Part shown: piece after piece, positions 1 to 9,559 of the stretch
Numbering within the stretch: the first letter of the stretch is position 1
Layout: each line of letters opens with the position of its first letter
Origin: Azolla caroliniana
Taxonomy: Eukaryota; Polypodiophyta
NCBI GenBank assembly: GCA_043228905.1
Contig: JBHGNT010000016.1
Span: 15,252,001 to 15,316,000, forward strand
Direction of reading: 5' to 3'
DNA: 64,000 nucleotides
The notes under the pieces: generated by a model
Seen by the model: the letters and a program-made list of their open reading frames with translations, nothing else
Told to the model about the DNA's origin: nothing
The model's database searches: none
Program-made: the position numbers and the translations under genes

Positions 1-1131
1 CATTGAAAAAAGAAAAAAGAAAAAAGGCGTTTTGACTTTAACCCAATGCATTGCATTGGATTCTAGGTGTATAGACTAAAATACAATGTAGTGCATCATA
101 TTTGAGTTGAAAATCTGTTTTTTATTTTTTTATGGAAAAAATTTAAAAAGCTACAGAACTAAAAAAAATCCAAGATTTTTTATTTTTTCAAATTTTCAAT
201 GGGTTTTAGATTTGTTTTCTAACACAGATATATAAAACTTGTCAAATCAATTTAGTGTAACGTTATAGTCTATTCTTCAATTTGATGTTACATGTGCAAT
301 TTCATTCTACTGTCATGTACTACTACAACATGTGCCTTAATGATGTCCAAGAACTCTGTTGCATTAGAGAAGAACCCTGAGTAGGTTATTTTCATCAAAA
401 TGAGGATCCAAGGTATCTGGGATTGTCTTGATCAAGACCAAGATGTTGGGGCAAAGCATATGAATGAAACTGAGATGTTCCAGATGACTTCTAGAGAACC
501 TATGGAACCTATAGATGAAGAAGTAAGGGACCTTGTTGAATTAGAAGAAGTGTCAGAGTCCAAACATACTAACAATTCAACTTAGCGTACTGACGAAGCC
601 AATGAGGACAATCTTGATGAAAGAGCTAATCTTGAAGAGACGTCTTTACTAGACTTATTATGCGATTGAATGGATATGGCTTATTTTAAATTTTGAACAA
701 TCTGAAGTGTTAAATTTTGACATAATATATAAGTTGAGCTTATTCATAATTTCCGTGTAACACTCATTGAAATTAGAGATTAAGTATAATTTGTATGTGT
801 ACATGTTGTCTAATGTCTCCTTTATCGTTTGGGGTATATGGGACATAAAATTATACTCTATCATTTACTCATATGATTGGAATGTTATTATAGACTAGTT
901 TATTTATACATTGACGGTGCCATGTATCACGTGTCAATGGAGATTTTCTCTTGACATAGTAGTATCTCTTAATTGCAAGGTTCACAATTTTCTTTAAGAT
1001 ATAGTATATATAAATCTACACACAAAATTAGAAGAAGTCACTTATTCAGTGGGGTATGTGTTTTAGAATATGTACAAGGACTCGTGTTACTATTATACTT
1101 GCATTGATGAATATACCCCTATCTAAGATTT
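1..1131. other. AT-rich flank, no gene recognised
   Basis: AT-rich DNA to the left of the first retrotransposon. A 61-codon open frame at 400-585 (+) and a 68-codon frame at 658-864 (-) have no recognisable motif and no plant-like coding context. I regard them as chance frames. The last five bases (GGACA, 1132-1136) are the left copy of the target duplication of element 1. This is the only stretch besides 27953-28185 that could be unique genomic or very old repeat DNA. Confidence 0.6.
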
Positions 1132-1136
1132 GGACA

Positions 1137-1591
1137 TGTCAAGACAAAGAGAAAGAGAGAGAAAGAGAGGAAAAGAGATACAGTGTTAAGATAGAAAGAG
1201 AGAATTGAAAACAAAGTATTGTATTGCAATATAAGATGGAGTACAAAGAGTAGACAATAGGGAGCTATAGGATGGCGTTGAATCAATTTGGTTTTTGGAG
1301 GATTGATAGATTCCTATTTAAAGTCCCTATAGAATAATATTGATTACTCTAGAATATCCTAGGACATTCTAGAATATAGAGTAATCTAGTAGTCTAGAAG
1401 GTTCTAGCATACAGAACACTCTAGGACATTCTAGAATAAAAGTAATATAGAATATTCTTATGATATTAGATTATATATTTTAAAAACCATACACATAAAC
1501 ATGTTATTACAATGGTTGAGGATTTGACATGTCTATAACAAGGTTGTTGGTTCAGATCCTTTCGAGGCATGATGTGAGTGTCATCATGACA
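1137..1591 (-). repeat. 3' LTR of element 1
   Basis: About 455 bp, beginning TGTCAAGAC and ending CATGACA in plus orientation. It matches the LTR at 27494-27947 and the solo LTR at 11698-12178. U3 (at the right, since the element is on the minus strand) is rich in TTCTAGAA-type blocks that resemble heat-shock elements, followed by a TATA-like stretch and the predicted start motif. Read on the plus strand, the outer end carries a tRNA-like B box (about 1545-1560). Confidence 0.9.
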
Positions 1592-1634
1592 CTACCCCCT
1601 TTCTTTGAGGCATGATGTGAGTGTAATCATGACA
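1592..1634 (-). repeat. Tandem duplication of polypurine tract plus start of U3
   Basis: A 43-bp near-copy of the adjacent LTR end: the purine tract and the first roughly 29 bases of U3 occur twice, each copy ending CATGACA followed by a CTA(T/C)C-type tract. Comparison with element B places the true inner LTR border at the outer copy, so the LTR may be read as 1137-1634. Priming of plus-strand DNA from a second purine tract, or replication slippage, could explain it. Confidence 0.7.
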
Positions 1635-1693
1635 CTATCGCCCTTCTTCAACGACATGTCTCACGGGTCGTAGGGCTTGTAGTAGGACCTGGT

Positions 1694-2429
1694 TTATGAG
1701 GATAGTTGCGATGAAATGTGGTGACCATGTCCGTGGCATTGGAAATATTTTGTTGCAGGTTCCCAAGTTCGATCATTGGGGGTATAGCCTACCCAATCAA
1801 CCATGTAATACAACTTGTTGCGCACGATTTTAGAATCAAGAATGGAAACAACCTCGAATTCAGGTCCTTCCAAGAACTCAACAGATGGGGGGTGAGTTAT
1901 AAGACGACCCGGAATTGAACTTGTGGCGTAAGGTTCCAAAAGGGATACATGAAACACTGGATGAAGACGCAAGTGCGGAGGGAGGCCAAGTCGAAATGCA
2001 ACATCACTTATCTTACCAATGATCATGTATGGGCCAAAATGTTGGTAATCCAATTTACTGCAAGGCCGAGTAGTCTTGATGTTTTGTTGGAGAAGCCATA
2101 CATGATCCCCAACATGGAATTTTTTTGAGGAATCTAGGCGATGAAGATCCACAAGCCTCTTGTGTGTAACTTGAGCATCATGCAAATTGTGAAGAATGGT
2201 AGCGTGGATTTCTTGGAAGTGACTAAGACGATCCTTAACAGCAGGGTTGGTAGGCACTTCTGGATGCGCATTCATTGTCCACCGAAGATGACGGCCTGTA
2301 TTTGCAAAAAATGGGGAATATCCCGTAGAAGAATTGACCGAGTTGTTGTAAGCGAATTCAGACAAGTGCAAAAAATCAACCCAATCATCTTGTTGGTAGT
2401 TGATGAAACAACGAAGATATTGCTCCAAT
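1694..2429 (-). pseudogene. Element 1 integrase C-terminus with chromodomain
   Basis: The 3' end of pol of element 1. The minus-strand frame holds the end of the integrase core, a GPY/F-type module (FGPYMIIGKISDVAF) and a C-terminal chromodomain with the aromatic and tryptophan pattern LYYMVDWVGYTPNDRTWEP. Chromodomains of this class steer integration to modified histones, as known for chromoviruses. The upstream part of the same gene resumes at 17594. The split is exactly at the CCAAT target duplication of element A (2425-2429 and 17594-17598). The reading frame is open over 244 codons, but the gene is interrupted and cannot be expressed whole. Confidence 0.9.
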
Positions 2430-2895
2430 TGTTACCGATTAGGAACACTGTCTACGGTCAGTCCTTCGACCTAGACCTCAAGGTGATTGCGTTGCAAAGA
2501 ATGGTACTGTTGTACTGTAATACGTAATGGGATACTTCCCCGTATCCTAGTAGTGTATAAGGGAGATGACTACAACCGAACTCCTTAGACAGTACACTAG
2601 TAACCGCACTTACACGTATGCCCTTACGATTATAATACGCCATAGAGAATCAAAGAACACAGTAGATCAACCACAGATATGCACAAAAATCAGAGAAGAT
2701 AGTACTCTATTAGAATAACGCTCTATGCACCAAAATTACACGCTACCTTTTACAGAGGATTTCTGCCCTTTATATACACAGGGTCTTTTAGCCGTTCACG
2801 CTTCCCGCGTGAACCGTTACATAATTTCTTACAATTTTACTATATTATAATACTTCTTCGCTTCTGTCCGTCGGTTACTATTCCGGCAAACAACA
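2430..2895 (-). repeat. 3' LTR of element A
   Basis: A 466-bp LTR starting TGTTACCGATTAGG and ending CAAACAACA in plus orientation. It aligns throughout with 17127-17593, with numerous, mainly transition, differences. CCAAT (2425-2429) precedes it. Confidence 0.9.
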
Positions 2896-2942
2896 CCTGG
2901 CATGCTTGTGGGACAGTGGCATGGCATGTCGGACCCATTTCT

Positions 2943-5604
2943 TTAATCTTCTTCCAAAATGGCCCAGATCTTTGGTTCCGGCCCAATGTCCTGGTCCGGG
3001 GACGGTATAGTGTCTGTAGGCACATTGTTGCGCGATTCCATGTCTTGTACGTGCTCGGTGGGGCTTTCCATGGTGTGAAGGTCTTCCTGTGTGGGCGGTC
3101 CGGGCTCTGCTGGCTCCTCCCGTTCTACTGTGGCTGGCTCATCCGCCTGTGGGATCTCTGGAGGTTGAGGCTCTGTCCTGTCCGTAACTTCCTCCGTGTT
3201 GCCGGCCATAGTCGTACGCTCCAGTGAATGGGGCTGAGGTTCGTCCTGTTCGGCAGTCTCACTTTTTGGTATCGCGGGGGGCTCCGCTTGTTGTTCTGTG
3301 CTGCCAACCGTAATGGTTATTTCCGGTGACGTGGGTTGAGGTTCCTCTTGTTCGACAGTATCCTTTACTTGTATCACGATGGATTCCTCGTTTGGTCGCG
3401 TGCTGCCGGCTTGCATGATTTGGTGAAACATGTCCTCCTGACTTTCGCCAAAATTGTCTAGTAGCTGCGCGAGTTCCTCAGAGTGTTGGTCCGCTAGCAT
3501 GCAATAATCCTGCGCTAGGTCCTCGTGTACGGCCACAATGCTTTCCTCATTGAGTTTGTAGAAACCTTGGCTGTCTTTTCTTCAGTTCTCCCAGTCCTCT
3601 CGGTAAGTATGCAACTCCGCCACTTGTGCAGACAACGCCATCTAGCCTTTGTCTAGCGCTGCTTGTAATTGCGCCGTAAACCTCTCCTGATTTGTTTGAA
3701 GAAGTATGCGCACCTTGTCAGTTATTGCGTGGCAACAGTTGCATGCTTCTTCCACGATTTTCTTGAGGTTTTCGATTTCTTGTTTACTGACCGCCGCCAT
3801 TTCCTCATAATTGCTCCTCATTCCTGCCCATAACTGATATTCCTTTGAATATAATCCTCTAGCTTTCCCACTTCATTGTTTAGGCAGATTTCGAGTTGAT
3901 GCCTCACCTCCTGTTCCCATACAAGATGCTCGTTGAACCACACTTTCTTCTTTTCCAATAACGCCCGGAGTCCCGTGATCGCCATTTCCGATTTTTGTGC
4001 TTCCTCTCGTAGTTTGGAGTTTTCTTCTTTCGTGCGGGTGTGCTATGCTGCCTCCGCTACGAGTTTCTCTTCCAGGGTCTTCATTGCCTTTCAACCGTTG
4101 GCCCGAATGTCCTTTTCTCTATCAGAGGATTGGCGAAGTTCGGAGCGGAGGCAATTAATCTCTGATTCCACCAACTGCACGACCCTCTTTGTTTTCGTGG
4201 CAATGGCGGTTTGTGCTTCAACCTCTTATCTTAGGGACTGGGCCTTGGTGGCGTTGTCGGCTGGTCGAAATGCCTGCTACGCCATAGTCGCGTTACGTTC
4301 CAACTCCGTGATGCGTCTGTTGGCCTTTTGTAGCTCGGCTTGGGTCTGTTTAACCGTTTTCCAGACATTTTTATTTTTAATTGCCATATCCTTGGCGCCA
4401 AGACTGACGTTTGCCAGTTCCCTATGAACCTTGACGAGGGCCGTGTTTAATGGGGCTAGTTCAGTTCCCATTCGGTGTATCCAGACATTCGACTGTCTGC
4501 TTAGTCTGGCTAGCAGCCCCTCATCATCGCTTTCTATTGTTTGTGTTAGCGCGCGCTCAATCATTTGTTGCTCCGCGTGCTCCTCGGCCATTCATTGTGA
4601 GAATTTTATTTGTTGCGTTGCCAAAATTTCCATGAGTTCGTAAGTAGTGCCAAACTGTAATAGTGCGCCGAACTCGTGAGCTGTGTTCGGATACTTCAGG
4701 ACCTCGCTTTCTGTTGTAAATACGTCTTTCCCCTGCTGAGACTGGGCCGTAATGATCGGTCGTGGTTCCCAGATTATTTCGAAAGTGGTGTTGGGCTCCG
4801 TAGCTACGATGATCGTCTCTGTAACCGCGAGTGTGTCTTTAACTAATCTGCGCCCATCTTTCCTGTCCAGCCTCTGCCATTTCGGTCTTGGGCTTTCCTG
4901 ACGTTGCTCGGCTTCCTGCTCCTACGAGGCTTCTTCCCTGCGATCCAACTGTTCTTCATGTGTTGTCTGTGTGCTAGGCTGGGCCCATTGGGGTTCATCC
5001 TCCCATTATGTGGTGGCCAATTCTGCTACTCCGTTTCGCGGAACGTGGCGGCGGCGTGGGCTTGCTAGGCTGTGGTGCGGGTAGACCCCAGTGTGGGAAT
5101 AGTATCGTCAGATATTGTTGTATGATTGGCCTCAGCTTTTTGCTGCCTTGATATGCGTGCAAGCCTTCCTGTAATGTTGGTCTCGTAATGACCCCCCAAT
5201 TGACCGCGCGCCCTGCGAAGGTATCAATGATGATGCCTACCTTTTGTTTTGGCATCCCATTATTAGGCATTTACATGCACCCATCCGACTTCCAACAAGA
5301 ACTTGGCTTTTTCGCAAAAGAAGGGATCAGGGATTTCCTTCGTCTTGTATGCTTTGGCGGACGCTGAATATGCCCCGAAATATCTCTACAAGGTTTCCAC
5401 ATGAGGAATGTCAAAATGTCTTTCTCCGAGCGATGACTGGTCAAGCTTCTTCCGAATTGATGAGTTGGTAACCGTGTCTATATTGAGTTTCCTAGCGATA
5501 TCTAGGGCTTCAGGACAAGCGGGTGCCTCAGTGGCTTTGATGTATCCATCCAGACGCTTTTCGACGAGCCATCTACGCAAGGCGGCAGAAATAGGGATCG
5601 ACAT
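2943..5604 (-). pseudogene. Degenerate second ORF of element A (coiled-coil protein)
   Basis: Broken minus-strand reading frames downstream of integrase, homologous to ORF2 of element D. The N-terminal piece (5604 down to 5386) starts MSIPISAALRRW and aligns with the D protein start, including a shared LDG and EAP pattern. The next piece (5270-4995) aligns with the MPK...W...LFP segment of D. The middle pieces (about 4591-3873) are charged and coiled-coil-like. The last piece (3536-2943) aligns with the C-terminal LAEDxxxLAxxxxxxLxQLxD region and then turns Pro/Glu-rich. Many stops and frameshifts separate the pieces. No membrane segment or known enzyme motif is visible. Its presence in two divergent elements argues that the ORF was functional. 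Confidence 0.75.
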
Positions 5605-5867
5605 CGTAGGAGGGTGAGACTCGTGGATAGTGGGTGAGGTATGCTGGCTATGGCGAACTTGGGCTCTGTGGTAGGATGGAGAGGAAGGTGAGTGAGGGGA
5701 GCGTTGAGAGCAATGAGAGTTAGAAGGTCAGTTTCTGTACTGTGCAGAAAACCTTCTATTTTCTTCTTTTTGTGGCCTAGGGTTCATTGGTCTGTGAGCC
5801 ATCGCGGTGCCACGTGTTCTTGCTCTAGAAGTTTGTGCATGCATCAAGTCCTTTTAATAGCGTCACT

Positions 5868-5886
5868 ATCTTCTTCTTCTTCTTCT

Positions 5887-5917
<31 letters not shown>

Positions 5918-5920
5918 TTT
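5868..5920. repeat. (CTT)n microsatellite
   Basis: About 50 bp of CTT repeats with one CCT interruption. It lies between the decayed ORF2 and the integrase end of element A. The plus-strand frame it creates (a poly-Ser tail) is not a gene. Confidence 0.95.
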
Positions 5921-5964
5921 CATAACGGTTACATACAATATTATTTTTACACTATAGTACAAGT

Positions 5965-8900
5965 AGGGCCCTATACTTACTCCGCGGATTCGCCGGCTTT
6001 GTCCTGTCCGGCGGGGAATGTGTTAAGTGGCCTAGGGCCCAGGTAGGGTTTTAAGCGAAACCCATTCACCTTTTGTTGGAGCACCTCTCTGGCCAAGGTG
6101 CCAAGTTGAAACGTGTCGTTTTCCGCTCCAACTATCCAGTACGGGCCTGTCTAGCGGAATCTTAATTTTCCTAGCATTTGCCCCATTCGTGTTTGAAAAT
6201 CTAAAACCGCCTTCCTGACCGTAAAATCCTTTTCACATGCATGCCGATGTCGGTCCACGAATGCTTTGCGCCGCTGCTATTCTTGCTCCAATATGGCCAT
6301 ACTGTGTACTCGAGTTTCGCCTAGTTCAATTAAATGTTGTAGTTGTATTTGTTCGGATTTGCCCTCTAGCAGCCGGTCTCGTACTTGAATCCGCAGATTG
6401 GATACCTGGAATTCAACTTGCATTACGACTTCCAGCCCAAATCCTAGCCTGAAAGGTGTGGATTGTATGCTGGTCTTATAGCTGGTTCGATATGCCCATA
6501 ACGCGTTGTGCAATTTGGTATCCCAATCTGTTCTATTCTCATTGACTATCTTTTTGAGTATAGTTTGTAATGTTTTGTCCGTGGATTCGGCCAAGCCATT
6601 TGCCTGTGGGTAATACGACGTACTCTTTTTGTGAACCACAACATAGTGTTGGGTCAATTCGTAAAGGAATCTTTTTGATGACCGTATTCCGAAAGTGACT
6701 CCCTTGGTCAGTAATGAGCTCGATAGAGCAGCCAAAACGACACCAAATATGTTCGTAAAGGAATTTCGTTGTGACTGTCACAGTATTTTTGCGTAGTGGT
6801 TTCGCCTCTACCCACTTGGTGTAGTAATCCGTAGCCACCAAGATATACTTATTGCCTGTTCGACCAACCGCCGGGGTAAAGGGTCCCACAAAATCCAGCC
6901 CCCACTTTTGGAAAGGATCCAACGGCAACACCGATTGATGTGGCATTCTCGCGACTTCCGTCGGCTGGCCCATCCGTTGGCATAAATCGCATTGTTTGCA
7001 ATATTCATACACATCCATTTGCGTAGTCGGCCACCAAAGTCTTGCTTGCCAAATTTTCCGGGCCGTAACATCGCCAACGTAATGTCCTCCCGCTGTACCA
7101 TAGTGGGCTTCGCGTAAAACCGCTGCCTTCTCATCCTGCCGTATTCCGTGCCTCCAGATGCCATCACTGCCTTTGTGATATAGGACGTCTTCGACTAAAC
7201 CGAAATTACGACTCCGTACGGCCAACCGTTTTTTCTCGTCCGTCCTTAATTGGGGTGGCGGTAACCCCGTGGTCAGAAAGTAGGTCATTTCCATCAACGA
7301 CTGATCCGGAAAAGTGTTTTCTGTTCTTGCTGCTAAAGTTGCTATACGCAGAATGTCCGCATCTGGAAAGTCGTCGTCATCTTTTTGCGCCATTTCTCCA
7401 TTATCCAATCTGCTCAAGAAATCCGCCACCATGTGTTGCATACTCGGTCCGGTCGGTGCTGAAGTACAAAGTCAAATTCTTGGAGCAAATTCATCCATCT
7501 AGCCACTTTTCCCGTCAGTGCCTATTTCCCCACTAGATATAGCAATGTTGTATGATCCACATGAAACGTGAATTTTCGCCCTAGTAGATAATGCCAGAAT
7601 TTATTGATGTTGTATATCATACCCAACGCTTCACGTTCCATTCTGGAATAGTTACGCTCATCCGTTCATAGTTTCCGACTAACGTAGTACATTGGTCGGT
7701 ACCAATTCAGCTCCGTGAGCTGCATCAACGCACTATTGCTATATTCGAGGCATCCACAAACACGTGAAATGGTTTCGCCCAAACTGGTGGTTGTACAACC
7801 GGTGCCTGCATTAGCATTAATTTTAGCGCATCATACACCTTCTCTTCCGTTGCTGTCCATTTAAAAGGAGTACGGTGAACGGCGGCATCTAATGGTGTGG
7901 TGAAATCCGCCAAATAGTGTATCATCTAACTGTGCCATCGTATCTCTCCCAGAAACTAGCTGAGTGCTTTGGCGTTTGTCGGTGTTTTTGCGTGAGTAAT
8001 CGCAGAGATTTTGTTCGGATCGACTGCTATCCCCTCCTTACTGACTAGGTTTCCGAGGAGGGCCCCGCTGGTGACGCCGAAGGCGCATTTGGTGGGATTC
8101 AGGCATAAGCGTGCAGTTCGACAATGCTCCAAGCAAAGCTGTAGATGTGTAAAATGTTCGGCTGTTGTCCCATATACCGCAGAATCGTCTAACAAGACCT
8201 GCATGAGGGCAGGTATATATTCCCCAAAAATCTCCATGATTGTCTGTTGAAATGTAGCGGCGACGTCTTTAGCCCGAACATCATGACGACCGTGACATAG
8301 ACTCCCCAGTGCGTGACAAACGTCGTCTTCTCGTGGTTGTCGGGGTGCATGCGTACTTGATTGTACCCACTGAAACCATCTAGAAAGTTGTGCATGTCAT
8401 GCCATGCGACGACATCTAGTACACTGTCGGTGAAAGGTAAAGGGAACGCGTCTATAATGGTTACGACATTCAATTTCCGGTAGTCCACGCACACACGTAT
8501 TTTGCCATTTTTCTTTGGTACGACTACTATCGGGCTTAGCCATGTAGCTCGTTTGACTAGTTGAAGGACTCCGGCCTTGAGGAGTTTGTCAATTTCCTCT
8601 TTTATGCGAGCCACATAATTTGGGTTCATGCGGTATCAACGCTACTGGACCGGTTTCGCATTGGTCGCTAAATTGATCTTATGTTGATAGAACTTCAGAT
8701 CTAATCCCTTCATGTCCTCGTGGGACCAAGCGAACACATCTTTACACTTCTTGAGTAGTGCTATCATCGCCTCTCTCTGATCTGGCAATAATTCTTTTGC
8801 GATGGAGAGGAATCGAGGGTCTAACGCGATACCTACGTTTACTTCTTCTAGGGCCGAGGCAACGACTCGTCGTGAAATTTCCATTTCCCTCTCGAACACC

Positions 8901-9136
8901 GCCCGTGCTTTGCTTAATTCTAATATGGACTCTAGGTCTGGTTTGTAAGCCTCGTCATGGAGCTCAGTAGGTGTGGCGTAATACGCCGCGGTTTCTATGA
9001 TGTTGATTTCAAATACTGGAATGAGTCAGGGGTGCTCGTCGAGGTATACTTCTAATTCTGTATCATCCACCACAACCAACATATTTATATCTTCCGCGTA
9101 TAACAGTGTTATGTCCTTTGGTTGTGCCTCCATTTC
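5965..9136 (-). pseudogene. Element A pol: RT, RNase H, integrase (3' part)
   Basis: Minus-strand remnants in the order (from 9136 leftwards) protease/RT linker, RT, RNase H, integrase. Visible marks include an RT stretch VVVPKKNGKIRVCVDYRKLN and FSGYNQVRMHPD, an active-site remnant in the VLLDD context near 8200, the RNase H VFVDASNIAI block near 7750, and an integrase with zinc-binding H-H-C-C spacing (HYGTAGGHYVGDVTARKIW then CDLCQRMGQ). The catalytic-core blocks GLDFVGPFTP, LITDQGSHF and ANGLAEST are also present. There is no chromodomain. Several stops and frameshifts make it non-functional. It continues at 14867 beyond element C. Confidence 0.88.
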
Positions 9137-9314
9137 CTCTGTGTCACGGACAAGTATAATAGAGTAGAACGAAGATAAGACTGGAGAACAAGAGAGAGGA
9201 AAAGAACAAGAACTCAACTTATAGAATCCGTAACTTGTGTTGTTCACCTTGATTAGAATCAAGGTGCACATGAGTATTTATACAAGAGGGTAGGGTTATG
9301 TAAGATAGCTAGAA

Positions 9315-9390
9315 ATAGAGTGCATGAGGATGCATGCAATAGAGTATGCATGAGGATGCATGCAATAGAGAATGCATGAGGATGCATGTA
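9315..9390. repeat. Three tandem U3 repeats with RY (CATGCA) motifs
   Basis: Three copies of a 24-26 bp unit (atagag..atgcatgaggatgcatg.a) lie just upstream of the TATA box of element C in its own orientation. Each unit holds CATGCA/GCATGC cores, which are known RY binding sites for plant B3 transcription factors. The right LTR (about 14660-14730) keeps fewer, diverged units, so copy number changes. Confidence 0.75.
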
Positions 9391-9423
9391 AGCTAGGAAC
9401 TTCCAATGTTCAATCTACACTAC

Positions 9424-9475
9424 AAGTGGTAGGGTTTGCTCAATAGAGACCATGAGGTCTTGGGTTCAATCCCTA
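9424..9475 (+). promoter_or_regulatory. tRNA-like A/B-box segment at outer end of LTR (element C)
   Basis: Antisense to the element, the outer LTR end reads as a tRNA-like stretch: AGTGGTAGGGTTTG (A-box-like), then about 20 bases, then GGGTTCAATCCC (B-box-like). The B box core matches the GGTTCRANNCC consensus of RNA polymerase III promoters. Equivalent segments occur in the LTRs of elements 1, B and G. No full cloverleaf forms, so it is not a tRNA gene. Confidence 0.5.
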
Positions 9476-9559
9476 CCTTCCTCTGTGGCATATGTCTATG
9501 ACATCATCCTCCCTCTAAGGCCGCCTCCTAACACCCACAACCGGTTTATGGGGGTATCG

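Larger units (their letters stand above)
9142..9503 (-). repeat. 3' LTR of element C
   Basis: A 362-bp LTR starting TGTCACGGAC and ending TCTATGACA in plus orientation. On the minus strand it has a TATA box starting at 9282 (TATAAATA) and the predicted transcript start AAGGTGAACAA running 9250 to 9240. This 3' LTR copy keeps the start motif that the 5' LTR copy has lost. Confidence 0.9.

Noticed and set aside
400-585. Small plus-strand frame as a host gene
   Set aside because: 61 codons, no motif, no splice or promoter context, AT-rich surroundings.
5692-5925. Plus-strand frame ending in a long serine run
   Set aside because: It is the CTT microsatellite read in frame; no other coding sign.
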